From Caulobacter sp. FWC2 (GTDB taxonomy: Bacteria > Pseudomonadota > Alphaproteobacteria > Caulobacterales > Caulobacteraceae), in NCBI RefSeq assembly GCF_002742625.1, contig NZ_PEBF01000001.1:2604001-2668000 (forward strand): a stretch of 64,000 nt of DNA, written 5' to 3'. Both the position numbers and the translations under genes were made by a program. Positions 1 to 10,227 of the stretch are shown here, piece by piece; the stretch's first letter is position 1, and the number at the start of each line of letters is the position of its first letter. The notes beneath the pieces were generated by a model. That model searched no databases. It worked only from the letters and a program-made list of their open reading frames with translations, and had not been told where the DNA came from.

Positions 1-549
<549 letters not shown>

Positions 550-1797
550 TCAATCAAGACGAGGGGCCGGCGCATCGGTGCGCGGCAACCATCGGGACAG
601 GATGAAGCAGGCGAGGCCACCTACAGCCACGGCTAGCCCCAGTGGGCGCGGCGTTCCGTCCGCCAGCAGGGCGACTAGACCTGAACCGGCCATGCCGATC
701 CCATAGTGCAGGGCGCCGACGAGGGCGGAAGTCGCCCCCGCTCTCCGCGGCTGGGTGGTGAGCGCGCCGGCGATCGAGTTGGCGACGATCAGGCCCGACA
801 TGGCGCAATAGGCCAATAACGGCAGGACCAGGCCGACGAGACCGTCGATGCCCGTCAACGCCATGATTAGAGAGACAGCGCCGGCAGCGGCCGCGCCGAT
901 GGCGCCCGTCTGCAGCAGCTTGCGGCTGCCCCTCCGCGGAACCAGTCGTACATTGACTATATTCATCGCCATGATGCCGATGATTGAGGCTCCAAAAAGA
1001 AAGCCGTAGATTTGCGCGGGCACCTTGTAATATTCGATGAAAACGAAGGGCGTGCCGGAGATATATGCATATATTCCGACATAGAATAGGCCGCCGACGA
1101 TCGCGTTTAGCATCACATTTCGGTCGCGTATGACGTCGAGGTAACTGGCAAAGGCGAGACTCAGAGGACCTGTCCTGCGCGAATTTTCCGGCAAAGTCTC
1201 ATCGATGGTGAACAGCGCCGCCAGAGTTGCCAGGCCGAAAATCGCCATGCTCCAAAAGATCGCGGGCCAGGCAGCGATCCGGAGAATCTGCCCGCCGATC
1301 AGCGGACCAAGCAGAGGCGCAACCGCCATGATGGTGATCAGCGTCGATAGCATCTGCGCAGCGCGACCGCCCGGATAGAGATCGCGGACCATGGCGCGGG
1401 CCAGCACCACGCCCGAGCAGGCGCCCAGCGCTTGCACGATCCGCCAGCCGATCATCTGCCAGGCGTCGCTCGATAGCGCGCAGCCCGCCGAAGCGACGAC
1501 GAACAGAAGCAACCCAAAAGCAACTGGCGTACGCCGGCCGTAACGGTCGCCGATCGGCCCCCAGATCAATTGCCCAAGACTGAAGCCGATCAGATAAGCG
1601 CCGATGGTGAATTCAACCGTGCCGTGGCCGGTGCGCAGCGCCTTAGCCATGACAGGAACGGCAGGCAGATAGAGATCGGTCGAGATCGACCCGAACCCCA
1701 TGAGCGCGCTGAGCACGATCATCACCCAGAGCTGGGGCCGCCTCGCCGACGCCAGCGGTTTGGCCGCCGGCTCGGCGGCGGCAGTGTCGGTTGACAT
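550..1797 (-). CDS. Bcr/CflA-family MFS drug exporter
   Basis: A protein of about 415 residues with 12 predicted hydrophobic segments. The N-terminal half carries STDLYLPAVP, typical of Bcr/CflA (DHA1) proton-driven exporters, and the MFS motif GPIGDRYGRR in the loop after TM2. The family exports bicyclomycin, chloramphenicol and other small molecules through the inner membrane. I prefer ATG at 1797; a GTG two codons upstream (1803) is also possible. It lies between two aldo/keto reductases on the same strand, 12 bp from the upstream end of the first, so the three genes may be co-transcribed as a detoxification unit. The substrate is unknown. Confidence 0.9.
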   Translation of the reverse strand: MSTDTAAAEPAAKPLASARRPQLWVMIVLSALMGFGSISTDLYLPAVPVMAKALRTGHGTVEFTIGAYLIGFSLGQLIWGPIGDRYGRRTPVAFGLLLFVVASAGCALSSDAWQMIGWRIVQALGACSGVVLARAMVRDLYPGGRAAQMLSTLITIMAVAPLLGPLIGGQILRIAAWPAIFWSMAIFGLATLAALFTIDETLPENSRRTGPLSLAFASYLDVIRDRNVMLNAIVGGLFYVGIYAYISGTPFVFIEYYKVPAQIYGFLFGASIIGIMAMNIVNVRLVPRRGSRKLLQTGAIGAAAAGAVSLIMALTGIDGLVGLVLPLLAYCAMSGLIVANSIAGALTTQPRRAGATSALVGALHYGIGMAGSGLVALLADGTPRPLGLAVAVGGLACFILSRWLPRTDAPAPRLD

Positions 1798-1862
1798 GAC
1801 CACTCTCGTTTTCCTCGCCGCAAGGGCTATGGCATTGCCGTCTTGCGCGGACGGGACTCTGC

Positions 1863-2864
<1,002 letters not shown>

Positions 2865-2944
2865 TCATCACGCATGTGACCTTGACGGCGCCAAATTAGG
2901 CGGAAGCGATTGATCGAATTAGATGGCAATATTTTCTAGGCTAT

Positions 2945-2959
2945 ATGACCTACAGTCAT
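2945..2959. promoter_or_regulatory. Candidate LysR operator
   Basis: A 15-bp interrupted dyad, ATGAC-N5-GTCAT, lies 20 bp before the ATG of the LysR gene, in the divergent intergenic region shared with the aldo/keto reductase. The geometry is that of LysR-family recognition sites (T-N11-A type). The function is inferred from position and symmetry only. Confidence 0.4.
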
Positions 2960-2978
2960 CAATTTGCGGGCTTTCCTA

Positions 2979-3905
2979 ATGCGGCGCGAAGACATCGCCG
3001 ATCTCACCATATTTCTGGCCGTCGCCGAGGAAGGAAGCTTCACGGGCGCCGCCAATCGCCTTGGGCTCTCGCAATCGGGACTGAGTCATAGCATCCGCCG
3101 CCTGGAGGATCGCCTGGGTCTCAGACTTCTGGTGAGAACGACCAGGAGCGTTGCGCCGACTGACGCTGGCGAGCGTCTGCTTGAAATCCTTCAACCCGCC
3201 ATGAACGGCATTGAAGGAAGGCTCGCTGAACTGACCGCGTTGCGCCAAACCCCGGCGGGCACCATTCGGATTTCGACTTCGGAACACGCAGCGCAAGCAA
3301 TACTCTGGCCCGCGGTCGATCGGCTCATCGCCAAGTATCCCGACATCGTCGTGGAAATCTGCACCGACAATGGCTTCATCGATATCGTCGCCGACCGGTT
3401 CGATGCTGGCGTCCGCTTGGGTGAACAGGTCCAGAAGGACATGATCGCGGTGCGTATCGGGCCGCGCATGCGCATGATCCCCTTCGCATCTCCCCACTAC
3501 ATCGAGACCCATGGCGCGCCGCTGACTCCGCACGACCTCGCGCGCCATCGCTGCATCAATCTGCGTTTCACGAACGCTGGCGGCATCTATGCCTGGGAGT
3601 TTGAGAAGCAGGGCCGCGCCATGCATGTGAAGGTCGAAGGCCCACTCGTCTTCAACAGGACGCCGTTGGTTATTCAGGCCGCGATCGCAGGACACGGCAT
3701 CGGCTTTCTGCTTGAGGACGCGGTTGCGCCCTGGATTCAGAAAGGAGCGCTAGTGCCGCTGCTCGATGACTGGTGTGAGCCGTTCGACGGCTATTTTCTC
3801 TATTACCCGTCTCGGCGCCACTCTTCGCCGGCATTTAAACTGCTGGTGGACGAGCTTCGCTATCGCGAAAGGGACGCGCCGGCTGCTCATGACCGGGAGT
3901 CATGA
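2979..3905 (+). CDS. LysR-family transcriptional regulator
   Basis: About 308 residues. The N-terminal winged helix-turn-helix reads FLAVAEEGSFTGAANRLGLS with QSGLSHSIRRLEDRLG as recognition helix, followed by the linker and a periplasmic-binding-like effector domain. I start at ATG 2979; a TTG five codons upstream (2964) only adds a short tail. It is transcribed divergently from the aldo/keto reductase and MFS block, and the spacer holds a candidate operator. By family logic it regulates that block in response to a small molecule. The co-inducer is unknown. Confidence 0.93.
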   Translation: MRREDIADLTIFLAVAEEGSFTGAANRLGLSQSGLSHSIRRLEDRLGLRLLVRTTRSVAPTDAGERLLEILQPAMNGIEGRLAELTALRQTPAGTIRISTSEHAAQAILWPAVDRLIAKYPDIVVEICTDNGFIDIVADRFDAGVRLGEQVQKDMIAVRIGPRMRMIPFASPHYIETHGAPLTPHDLARHRCINLRFTNAGGIYAWEFEKQGRAMHVKVEGPLVFNRTPLVIQAAIAGHGIGFLLEDAVAPWIQKGALVPLLDDWCEPFDGYFLYYPSRRHSSPAFKLLVDELRYRERDAPAAHDRES

Positions 3906-4002
3906 GATCAATCGATATTCATCTGTAGCGGACGAAGAGATGCCTCTCGTATTCTCCATCGTATTCGCCGTATCTCGATCGAAACAACGGGCTGAATGAC
4001 GA

Positions 4003-5541
4003 TTGGCGCTGTTTGAGATCCTGCTCGCCATGCTGCTTGCGGCAGCTCTGCTGTCGATGTTCGCGACACGCATCGGCGTGCCCTATCCCACGCTTCTTGC
4101 GCTCGGTGGCGCGGGCTTGGCCCTTTTACCGGGCATGCCGACCATCGCGGTGGAGCCAGAGCTGATCCTCGCTCTCTTCGTGGCGCCGGTTCTGCTCGAC
4201 GCCGCGCATGATGTCTCCTGGCGCGACCTGAAATCCAACTGGCGCCCCGTGCTTTCGCTCGTTCTGGTCGCCGTCGGCCTAACGACGATCGCCGTCGCGC
4301 TCGCCGCCCGCTTTTTCGTGCCCGAAATGCCCTGGGCCGCAGCGATCACGCTTGGCGCGCTGCTTGCGCCGCCCGACGCCGTGGCGGCGCTGGCCGTAAT
4401 GCGCTCGGTCTCGCCTCCGCACAGGCTGCGTGTGGTCCTGGAGGGCGAAAGCCTGCTCAACGACGCCTCGTCGCTTCTCATCTACAAACTCGCCGTCGCG
4501 ACCGTGGCTTTGGGGACGTTTAGCCCTGCGAGCATCGCGCCGACGATGCTTCTCATGTCGGTCGGAAGCGTGGCTGTCGGATGGGTCCTGGCCAAAGTCG
4601 TCACGCGAATGACGCTTTTTGTCCACGACCCAGCGACCGCCACGATCATCCAGTTCGTCGCGACGTTTGGCGTGTGGGTTATGGCCGAGCATCTGGGCTT
4701 GTCGGGCGTGATCACTGTCGTGGCCTTCGGCGTCACAGCGGGCCGACGTTCGTCGGAAGCTTCCAACACCGAGGTCAGGGTCAAGTCTTTCGCCGCCTGG
4801 GAAACCGCGACGACGGTCCTCAACGTCCTCGCCTTCACGATGGTCGGCCTGCAACTACGCCCAATCGTCGCCAACCTGAACGCCGCACAGTGGCGGGACT
4901 ACCCGCTGTATGCCCTGGCCATACTCAGCATCGTGATCGGGGTTCGCCTGACATGGGTGTTGCTCTATGGGGCCGTCAGGCTTGTCTCGGGCCATCAGCC
5001 TGATCAATTGCTCGGGACCTGGACCGGCACGCTCAAAAGCGGCTTAGTGGTGGGGTGGTCTGGCATGCGCGGCATAGTGACAGTCGCCGCCGCGCTCGCT
5101 CTGCCCCAAGGCTTTCCTCAGCGTGAATTCATCCAGCTGGTCGCTTTCGTCGTCGTTCTGGGCACACTCGTGATCCAGGGATTGACGCTCAAGCCTCTGC
5201 TGAAGGCGCTAAGATTTCCGGCCGACACCGTCGTGGCTGACGAAATTCGGCGCGCGCGCGAGGCCGTAGCGCTCGCCGCCCTGCAATCGCTGGGCGACAG
5301 GGAGGGAGATGCGGTCGAGCGCTTGAGGGTGAAATATGGCGAGGCGATCGCCGCAGCGAAGGCTGACCACGACATGGGGATTTCCGCAGACACGGCCCTG
5401 AGGCTTTCGACCCTGCCCGCCTCGAGGCAAGCGCTTGATCGGCTTCGCCAAGACGGAACTATCGGCGACGAGGCTTTCAGGGCGGTGGAAGAAGAACTCG
5501 ACTGGCTGGAGCTTGGCGCCGCCCGCCCTAGCACTCCCTAA
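4003..5541 (+). CDS. CPA1-family Na+/H+ antiporter
   Basis: A 512-residue membrane protein with about 12 hydrophobic spans. The region around residues 125-165 contains LLAPPDAVAA and LEGESLLNDASS, the conserved CPA1/NhaP-YjcE ion-binding motifs that include the essential Asp pair. The last 100 residues are hydrophilic and form a cytoplasmic tail. The function is electroneutral exchange of Na+ or K+ for H+ in pH and salt homeostasis. The only in-frame start near the N-terminus is TTG at 4003; an ATG at 3996 is in another frame and stops at once. It converges with the LysR gene at 5538, overlapping by 4 bp at the stops. Confidence 0.9.
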   Translation: MALFEILLAMLLAAALLSMFATRIGVPYPTLLALGGAGLALLPGMPTIAVEPELILALFVAPVLLDAAHDVSWRDLKSNWRPVLSLVLVAVGLTTIAVALAARFFVPEMPWAAAITLGALLAPPDAVAALAVMRSVSPPHRLRVVLEGESLLNDASSLLIYKLAVATVALGTFSPASIAPTMLLMSVGSVAVGWVLAKVVTRMTLFVHDPATATIIQFVATFGVWVMAEHLGLSGVITVVAFGVTAGRRSSEASNTEVRVKSFAAWETATTVLNVLAFTMVGLQLRPIVANLNAAQWRDYPLYALAILSIVIGVRLTWVLLYGAVRLVSGHQPDQLLGTWTGTLKSGLVVGWSGMRGIVTVAAALALPQGFPQREFIQLVAFVVVLGTLVIQGLTLKPLLKALRFPADTVVADEIRRAREAVALAALQSLGDREGDAVERLRVKYGEAIAAAKADHDMGISADTALRLSTLPASRQALDRLRQDGTIGDEAFRAVEEELDWLELGAARPSTP

Positions 5542-6425
5542 CGCTTGCGCATGCCGCGCAGAAGCGCCTGGCGCGCGTGGGCCACACGGGGATGCCGCAA
5601 CGCGGTGGAGAGCCAGACCAGCGAATAGCTTAGGCTCATCCCTCTGTTCGGTGCGGGGATCTCGGCCAAAGCTCCCTGCTCGATCTCTCGCTGGCAAAGA
5701 TAGTTTGGCAGAATAGACCACCCCGTCCCCGCGGCGAGCAGGTTGCGCAGGACCCGAAGATCCGGACAAGTCACCGCGGGAGACGCCGCCAAGTCGCCCA
5801 GGTTATTGCCGGCCAGCCAAGTGTCGACCATGGGCCGGTCCAGGCTGTAGGACAGCACCGGCTCGCGCCTGAGACCTTCATTCAAGCCGGATGCGGACAG
5901 AATGCGCTCGGCCACGGCCGGAGCCGCCACCGCCCGCAGCGCCTCCTCGCGAATGACCTCGGAGCGCAGACGGCTATCGGTGATCGGATAGGCCGAAACG
6001 CCCAGATCGAAGTTTCCCTCGATCAGCATCTGCTGCACCACGTCTCGGTTCGCGGGCTGGAGCCTGATGCGGATGCCCGCCTCCACCAGGGCGGGCAGAT
6101 GCTGGGTCACCACTTCGCCAATGAAATCGGCGTGGCCAAGAATGCGAACCGCCCCGGTAAGCTCGGATGATCGCGCCCTGGCCTCCGCGAGCGCTTCTTC
6201 GGCGCGGTCCAGGTGGTCGGCCAGATCAGCCGCCAGTTCGTCCGCCGCGAGCGTGGGCCGCACCCCCCGCGCCAGTCGCTCAAAGAGCGACCGACCGAGC
6301 GCCACCTCGAGGCCGGCGATGTGCTGTGAGACGTTCGATTGGGTCAGGTTGAGGCTTCGGGCGGCGCTGGACAGCGACCGTAACCGATAGACTTCAACGA
6401 AGGTTCGCAGCCGAGGAAGGGACAT
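5538..6425 (-). CDS. LysR-family transcriptional regulator
   Basis: 295 residues starting at ATG 6425 (MSLPRLRTFVEVYRLRSL); a TTG frame extension to 6476 is unlikely. The helix-turn-helix AARSLNLTQSNVSQHIAGLE is canonical for LysR proteins and is followed by an effector-binding domain. It is divergent from the Ohr/ALDH/DJ-1 run that starts at 6555, with a perfect CCATCA-N6-TGATGG dyad 8 bp before its start codon. It is therefore a likely local regulator of the peroxide/aldehyde defence genes, although the inducer is not evident. Confidence 0.92.
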   Translation of the reverse strand: MSLPRLRTFVEVYRLRSLSSAARSLNLTQSNVSQHIAGLEVALGRSLFERLARGVRPTLAADELAADLADHLDRAEEALAEARARSSELTGAVRILGHADFIGEVVTQHLPALVEAGIRIRLQPANRDVVQQMLIEGNFDLGVSAYPITDSRLRSEVIREEALRAVAAPAVAERILSASGLNEGLRREPVLSYSLDRPMVDTWLAGNNLGDLAASPAVTCPDLRVLRNLLAAGTGWSILPNYLCQREIEQGALAEIPAPNRGMSLSYSLVWLSTALRHPRVAHARQALLRGMRKR

Positions 6426-6432
6426 CGACAAC

Positions 6433-6450
6433 CCATCATATTTTTGATGG
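6433..6450. promoter_or_regulatory. Candidate LysR operator
   Basis: An 18-bp inverted repeat, CCATCA-N6-TGATGG, sits in the 129-bp divergent promoter region between the LysR gene and ohr. Position and symmetry fit an autoregulatory LysR site. Binding is inferred. Confidence 0.45.
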
Positions 6451-6554
6451 CAGAGAGCAAGCGCGTTGTGAGTCAAGGCGCGTGCTCAGGCCTACAAGGG
6501 CGGCCATGCCGCTCCGCCGCAACGCCGAGCGCGACCAGACCAAGGGATCACGCC

Positions 6555-6977
6555 ATGCTGACGAAGACGCTCTATCAAACCTCCGCCACCGCCAACGGCG
6601 GGCGCGACGGCCGTGTCCAAACCGCCGATGGGTCCTTGAACGTCTGGCTCGACCTGCCCGTGGAACTGGGCGGCAAGGGGCATGGCAACAACCCTGAACA
6701 ATTGTTCGCCGCCGGCTATGCCGCCTGCTTCCTGTCCGCCCTCAAGACTGTCGCGAGCGCCCAGAAGGTCCGCGTGCCGGCCGAAGCGACCGTTTCGGCC
6801 ACCGTCGGTATCGGCCCGCGCGCCGAGGGCGGATTTGGCATCTCAGCGGCGCTGACGATCAGCCTTCCCGAGCTGGAGCGTGAAGAGGCCCAGGCGCTGA
6901 TCGAGGCCGCCCATGCGACCTGCCCCTATTCCAACGCGCTGCGCGGCAATGTCGACGTCGCCCTGACCCTGGCCTGA
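6555..6977 (+). CDS. ohr: Organic hydroperoxide resistance protein (Ohr/OsmC)
   Basis: 140 residues, the usual Ohr length. The two reactive cysteines are present: one in YAACFLSAL (about residue 57) and one in ATCPYSNALRGN near the C-terminus, the Ohr signature. Ohr reduces organic hydroperoxides to alcohols using lipoylated protein as electron donor. I start at ATG 6555 (MLTKTLYQTSA); the longer frame from 6444 enters the LysR promoter. It heads a co-directional run with an aldehyde dehydrogenase, a DJ-1-like protein and a ferritin-like protein, which together look like an oxidant/aldehyde response unit under the divergent LysR regulator. Confidence 0.93.
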   Translation: MLTKTLYQTSATANGGRDGRVQTADGSLNVWLDLPVELGGKGHGNNPEQLFAAGYAACFLSALKTVASAQKVRVPAEATVSATVGIGPRAEGGFGISAALTISLPELEREEAQALIEAAHATCPYSNALRGNVDVALTLA

Positions 6978-7010
6978 ACCGGCGGCCGCGCCTTTACCAA
7001 GGATCCTCCC

Positions 7011-8435
7011 ATGACCGATACAAGCACCGCCCAAGACCTGCAGGCCATCTTGCAGACCATGAAGAGGGCTCAACGCGCCGCCGGTCCGGCCAGCGCCGAT
7101 CTGCGCCACGATCGACTGACGCGCGCTGCGGCTCTGCTGCAAGACAATCGCGACGCCCTGGCTCGCGCCATGAGCGACGACTTTGGCCATCGCGCCGTCT
7201 ATCACTCTCTGACGGCTGATATCGCCACCACGGTCGCCGCCCTTCGCTACAGCGCCGAACACGTCGCCGAATGGATGGTCCGTGAGGACGTCGTCACCGC
7301 AGACAGCGCGGTGAAGGCCTGGATCGAGCCGCAGCCGCTGGGCGTCGTGGGCATCGTCTCGCCTTGGAACTTCCCGCTCAACCTGGCCTTCTCGCCGCTG
7401 GCCGGCGTGTTCGCCGCCGGCAACACCGCGCTGATCAAGCCCTCGGAACTGACGCCTCGCACCTCGGATCTGCTCGGCGAGTTGGTTGGCACGCTTTTCG
7501 ACGCCGATGAATTGGGCGTCGTGATCGGCGGGCCGGACGTGGCCCAGGCCTTCACCGCCCTGCCCTTCGATCATCTGGTCTTCACCGGCAGCGGTAATGT
7601 CGGGCGCCAGGTCATGCGCGCCGCCGCGGCGAACCTCGTGCCCGTGACGCTGGAACTGGGCGGCAAGTCTCCCGTGGTCATCGACGAAGGCTTCGACGTC
7701 GCGATCGCCGCGGAACGGACCCTGACGGTGAAGACGTTCAACGCCGGGCAGATCTGCCTGTCGCCCGACTATGTCATGCTGCCCGAAGGGGCCCAGGACG
7801 CGTTCGTCTCGGCGGCGCGCGCGTTCATCGCGGGCGCCTTTCCGTCGATCCAGAGCAATGACGACTACACGTCTGTCGTCTCCGATCGGCATTTTGCCCG
7901 TCTGGTCGAGTTGATCGATGACGCCAAGGCCAAGGGCGCTTCGGTGGTCTCGCTAGCCCCGGCTGGAGAGCCCGCCCACAACGCCGAGACGCGCAAGATG
8001 GCGCCCGTGCTGCTGCTGGGAGTCGATCAGACCATGCAGGTGATGCAGGAGGAGATCTTCGGCCCGATCCTGCCCGTCATGACGACCTCGGGTCTGGATC
8101 AGGCCATCGACCACATCAACGACCATGATCGCCCCTTGGCCGCCTATCTGTTCACCGACAGCCAGGCCTCCGTCGAACGGGTCTCGGCCCAGGTGACCTC
8201 GGGCGCGCTGATCGTGAACGACATCATGCTGCACGCCAGCATGGACGCCTTGCCTTTCGGCGGCGTCGGCGCGTCGGGCATGGGAGCCTATCACGGCGTC
8301 CACGGCTTCCGCCGCTTCAGTCACCTAAGGCCGGTCGTGCATCAGGGCCAGGCGGGGACGAGCGGCCTGCGGCTACGGGCGCCCTACGCTCAGAAGCAAG
8401 CCGCGCTTGAAGAAGCGCTCGCCGCGCGCCGCTGA
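7011..8435 (+). CDS. NAD-dependent aldehyde dehydrogenase (coniferyl-aldehyde dehydrogenase type)
   Basis: 474 residues of the ALDH superfamily. Visible motifs are SPWNFPLNLAF (cofactor cleft), FTGSGNVGRQVM, the general base Glu in LELGGKSP, and the nucleophilic Cys in FNAGQICLSPDY. The Cys context and the length of about 475 fit the coniferyl-aldehyde dehydrogenase (CalB) subgroup, which oxidises aromatic and other aldehydes to acids. The gene follows ohr by 33 bp. In this context the role is probably clearing reactive aldehydes rather than a full lignin pathway, since no other lignin genes are adjacent. Confidence 0.9.
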   Translation: MTDTSTAQDLQAILQTMKRAQRAAGPASADLRHDRLTRAAALLQDNRDALARAMSDDFGHRAVYHSLTADIATTVAALRYSAEHVAEWMVREDVVTADSAVKAWIEPQPLGVVGIVSPWNFPLNLAFSPLAGVFAAGNTALIKPSELTPRTSDLLGELVGTLFDADELGVVIGGPDVAQAFTALPFDHLVFTGSGNVGRQVMRAAAANLVPVTLELGGKSPVVIDEGFDVAIAAERTLTVKTFNAGQICLSPDYVMLPEGAQDAFVSAARAFIAGAFPSIQSNDDYTSVVSDRHFARLVELIDDAKAKGASVVSLAPAGEPAHNAETRKMAPVLLLGVDQTMQVMQEEIFGPILPVMTTSGLDQAIDHINDHDRPLAAYLFTDSQASVERVSAQVTSGALIVNDIMLHASMDALPFGGVGASGMGAYHGVHGFRRFSHLRPVVHQGQAGTSGLRLRAPYAQKQAALEEALAARR

Positions 8436-8507
8436 AGCCGGCCGTCGTTTTCAAACCACCCCACCACGAACCCGCCCTCAGGGGCGGACCGAAATTGGAG
8501 AAAAGAC

Positions 8508-9185
8508 ATGAAAGTCCTGATGGTCCTGACCAGCCACGACACCCTCGGCGATACGGGCAAGAAGACCGGCTTCTGGCTCGAAGAGTTCGCCGCGCCCTAC
8601 TACACCTTCCTGGACGCGGGCGCGCAGATCACGGTGGCCTCGCCCGCCGGCGGCCAGCCTCCGCTGGACCCCAAGAGCGACCTGCCCGACTTCCAGACCG
8701 AGCTGACCCATCGCTTCAAGGCCGATCCGGCGGCGCAGGCCGTCCTGGCCAACACCATCAAGCTGGACAGCGTTCGCCAGGAAGACTTCGACACCGTCTT
8801 CTATCCCGGCGGCCACGGCCCCCTCTGGGACCTGGCCGAGAGCCCGGTCTCCATCGCCCTGATCGAAAGCTTCGAGCGCGCGGGCAAGCCGATCGGCTTT
8901 GTCTGTCACGCCCCCGGCGTTCTGCGCCATGTGAGGGCCGGCAATGGCGACCCGATCGTCAAGGGCCGCGCGGTCACCGGCTTCACCAACGGCGAGGAAG
9001 CCGCCGTCGAGCTCACCGACGTCGTGCCGTTCCTGATCGAGGACGAGTTCATCGCCCAGGGCGCGGACTACCGCAAAGGTCCGGACTGGGCGCCCTTCAT
9101 CGTCGAGGACGGCAAGCTGGTCACTGGCCAGAACCCCGCCAGCAGCGAAGGCGTCGCCAAGGCGCTGATCAAGCAGCTCGGCTGA
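8508..9185 (+). CDS. DJ-1/PfpI-family protein (type 1 glutamine amidotransferase-like)
   Basis: 225 residues. The nucleophile elbow FVCHAPGVLRHV carries the conserved Cys followed by His, and FYPGGHGPLWDL is a second family block. This is the Hsp31-like/class I amidotransferase-like branch of the DJ-1/PfpI superfamily, whose members act as glyoxalase III, deglycase or chaperone. A strong Shine-Dalgarno (GGAG) lies 8 bp before ATG 8508. Placed after an aldehyde dehydrogenase, a role in reactive-aldehyde (methylglyoxal-like) defence is plausible. The exact activity is not provable here. Confidence 0.9.
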   Translation: MKVLMVLTSHDTLGDTGKKTGFWLEEFAAPYYTFLDAGAQITVASPAGGQPPLDPKSDLPDFQTELTHRFKADPAAQAVLANTIKLDSVRQEDFDTVFYPGGHGPLWDLAESPVSIALIESFERAGKPIGFVCHAPGVLRHVRAGNGDPIVKGRAVTGFTNGEEAAVELTDVVPFLIEDEFIAQGADYRKGPDWAPFIVEDGKLVTGQNPASSEGVAKALIKQLG

Positions 9186-9246
9186 TCCCGACTCCCAAGG
9201 CGGCATCGAGCCGCCTTGGGCCTCTCAATCTGGAAACGAGCCCACC

Positions 9247-9717
9247 ATGAGCAGCAACCTCTCCAACGACATCCACGCCGCGCTGAACGGCCTCATCAAT
9301 CAGTTCTGGGCCGGGCTAATCCAGCACCGCAGCCACGTGACCATCTTGAGCGCGCTCGGCTATGACAAGCTGGCCAAGGACATGCAGCAACGCATCCTGG
9401 ACGAACCAGAGACCATCGAGGCCCTGCAGAAGCGCCTTCTGGAGCTCGATGGTCAGATCGCTTTCCAAGCCTATGCGCCAATGCTTGGACGGGATGTCCG
9501 CGGCATCCTGGGCAATGACCTGCAGCTACAGGAACAGGGCCTTCCCGTACTCGCCGAGGCGGCGCGATTGGCGGCCGAACGGTCTGACACCGCCACGCGC
9601 AGGCTGATCGAGGACATCATCGTCGACGAAGAGGCCCACCTCAACTGGCTCAAGGACGAGGTCAGTCTGCTGGAACGGTTGGGGGATCCCCTCTACCTGG
9701 CCAGATCTGCGAGATGA
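9247..9717 (+). CDS. Ferritin-like/bacterioferritin-related protein with degenerate metal site
   Basis: 156 residues, helix-rich, and alignable by eye over its whole length with bacterioferritin. The fourth helix VDEEAHLNWLKDEVSLLERLG matches the Bfr signature. Compared with E. coli Bfr, ferroxidase ligands E18, H54 and E94 appear as F20, T56 and Q95, while E51, E127 and H130 are retained as E53, E128 and H131. The haem-ligating Met52 position is P54. It therefore probably folds as a four-helix bundle but may not oxidise iron or bind haem like Bfr. It ends the ohr-ALDH-DJ-1 run, so it likely responds to the same stress. Confidence 0.7.
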   Translation: MSSNLSNDIHAALNGLINQFWAGLIQHRSHVTILSALGYDKLAKDMQQRILDEPETIEALQKRLLELDGQIAFQAYAPMLGRDVRGILGNDLQLQEQGLPVLAEAARLAAERSDTATRRLIEDIIVDEEAHLNWLKDEVSLLERLGDPLYLARSAR

Positions 9718-10227
9718 TCTCGCCGCGCGCGGCGGATCCTGGCGCCCTGGCTTTTCCGGGATCGTCTTCAACATCGAGTCGAAAGCCTCGATCTAGTTGA
9801 GTGGCGGGAGCAAGGCTACGCCGCTAGCAAGCGCCGCTCCCGCAAACACCACCTAGGTGTCAAGTCAGGGCCTGGGCCGGCGTCGCGATGGCCACCGCCC
9901 ACAAGCAGACCTTCCCAAAGGCAGGAATGAGTCATGTTTGCCAGTTCGCAGGAAGCGCGTCAGCTGAGCTCGCGTGCTTCTGGACAGGGACTGTACCAAT
10001 GCATGGCAAGGCTGGGTTCGCTCGTCCCAGCGCTGCACAGAGCAACAGCCTCACGAGCTAAGGTTCTTACGCCGACGTGATGTTGCTAGGCCGTACGGTG
10101 ATGACGACCGAACCGCTGCGTGTTGCGGGACCTCCGCGGCTCGGTCGTCACACTTTCTGGAGTCGGTGATTGGCGATCGCTGGAGTCGAGGGTTGGCGGC
10201 GGCAGGCCGATCGAGTGGCGATATGCA
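9718..10227. other. Intergenic region without convincing gene
   Basis: About 510 bp between the ferritin-like gene and the recombinase remnant. A short frame at 9934-10080 (48 codons) shows no recognisable features. A weak dyad (GCGGGAGC at 9804, GCTCCCGC at 9835) is present. It may hold the eroded end of a formerly integrated element, but no attachment repeats were identified. Confidence 0.4.
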
